From Notospermus geniculatus (taxonomy: Eukaryota; Nemertea; Pilidiophora; Heteronemertea; Lineidae): 64,000 bases of DNA. Below the pieces are notes generated by a model. It worked only from the letters and a program-made list of their open reading frames with translations, was not told the origin of the DNA and did no database searches. The DNA lies in assembly GCA_002633025.1 (NCBI GenBank), contig NMRB01000603.1, forward strand, positions 171,004 through 235,003, in the 5' to 3' direction. This document shows positions 63,426 to 64,000 of this stretch, one piece after another; positions within the stretch are counted from its first letter, which is position 1, and every line of letters starts with the position of its first letter. Both the position numbers and the translations under genes were made by a program.

Positions 63426-64000
63426 AAGACCCATAAAAAATTGCAACAAAAGGTTTTTCGGTGATTTTCGGTAGTATTCACCATGGTGAATAACATATTA
63501 AAAATCGGCCAAAATCGGACAACAGGAAATGTGGAAAAACTCGGTTTCCATGGCAACCGATGTTAAAAATCCCTGTTTTTGTAAAATGCTGTTTAATCAT
63601 GCCATGAAAATCGTATTTTTTTGGTTGAAGTGTCTTTTCATATGTTATCATACGTTAGCAAGCGTCTTGGCATGTTGTCATGGTGATAAAAGGTCAAGGT
63701 CACGTAGAAAGGTCGAGGCAACTCAGGATTTGTGAAAATCGATGCTTTCGAAGTACTAGTAGTCCACATCCTTTTATGTCGTTCTGCGGAAACATTGTGT
63801 TAGAGCAAATCTGAACCCAGGTTTAGCACCCCTGGGTTCCCAGGTTTCAGAAAAGTCATGTTGCCAAAAAATCTTTTGCTGGCAACAACCGCTAGGGCGT
63901 TTTGAATTTTGGGAACTGACTTCATCATTGGACGCCGATGGACGCAACGACTGAGCTTTGTACAGGAGAATGGGGGACGATGTACAGCTAACTTTTGAAC
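63426..64000. other. unannotated right edge
   Basis: No gene or clear repeat is visible. AACCCAGGTTTAGCACCCCT and GGGTTCCCAGG form small local repeats at about 63815-63845. Confidence 0.5.

Overview
The window looks like nuclear DNA of a marine invertebrate (deuterostome or lophotrochozoan; I cannot place it further). It has multi-exon genes with GT-AG introns, a TRPV-type ion channel pair, a METTL27-type methyltransferase pair, LINE, SINE and MITE remnants, and frequent TACATGTA and TAGGCCTA words. There are no bacterial operons, ribosome binding sites or CRISPR arrays. Two N gaps (29787-29901, 47095-47185) and four single Ns show it is an assembled scaffold.

Layout. 1-3862: satellite array, 211-bp period, about 18 essentially identical copies running off the left edge. 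3863-11700: gene-poor DNA packed with hairpin MITEs and one SINE. 11750-27590: a tandem segmental array of four units. Units 1 and 2 each carry an intact, intronless TRPV-like channel gene on the + strand (12572-15304 and 20458-23193). Units 3 and 4 keep the same 5' flank but lack the channel body. A block of tandemly amplified LINE 3' ends (15868-18960) sits between units 1 and 2. 27590-31150: mostly non-coding, with MITEs, a gap and a 53-bp minisatellite. 31159-38272: several protein-like exons on the minus strand, probably one or two unrecognised genes. 38273-48100: non-coding, with degenerate tandem repeats, a truncated transposase and an A-rich tract. 48770-60506: two tandem METTL27-like genes on the minus strand, each with five exons of matching structure. 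The distal copy (57150-60506) is intact. The proximal copy (48772-51582) has its last exon split by a 635-bp transposon flanked by a 9-bp target duplication. 61136-63157: a 2-kb foldback element with tandem repeats inside its arms, followed by another LINE fragment.

The genes do not form a pathway. The shared theme is local tandem duplication of genes followed by heavy colonisation by non-autonomous DNA transposons. Because the duplicates act as each other's empty-site controls, several insertions can be dated relative to the duplications and their boundaries defined to the base.
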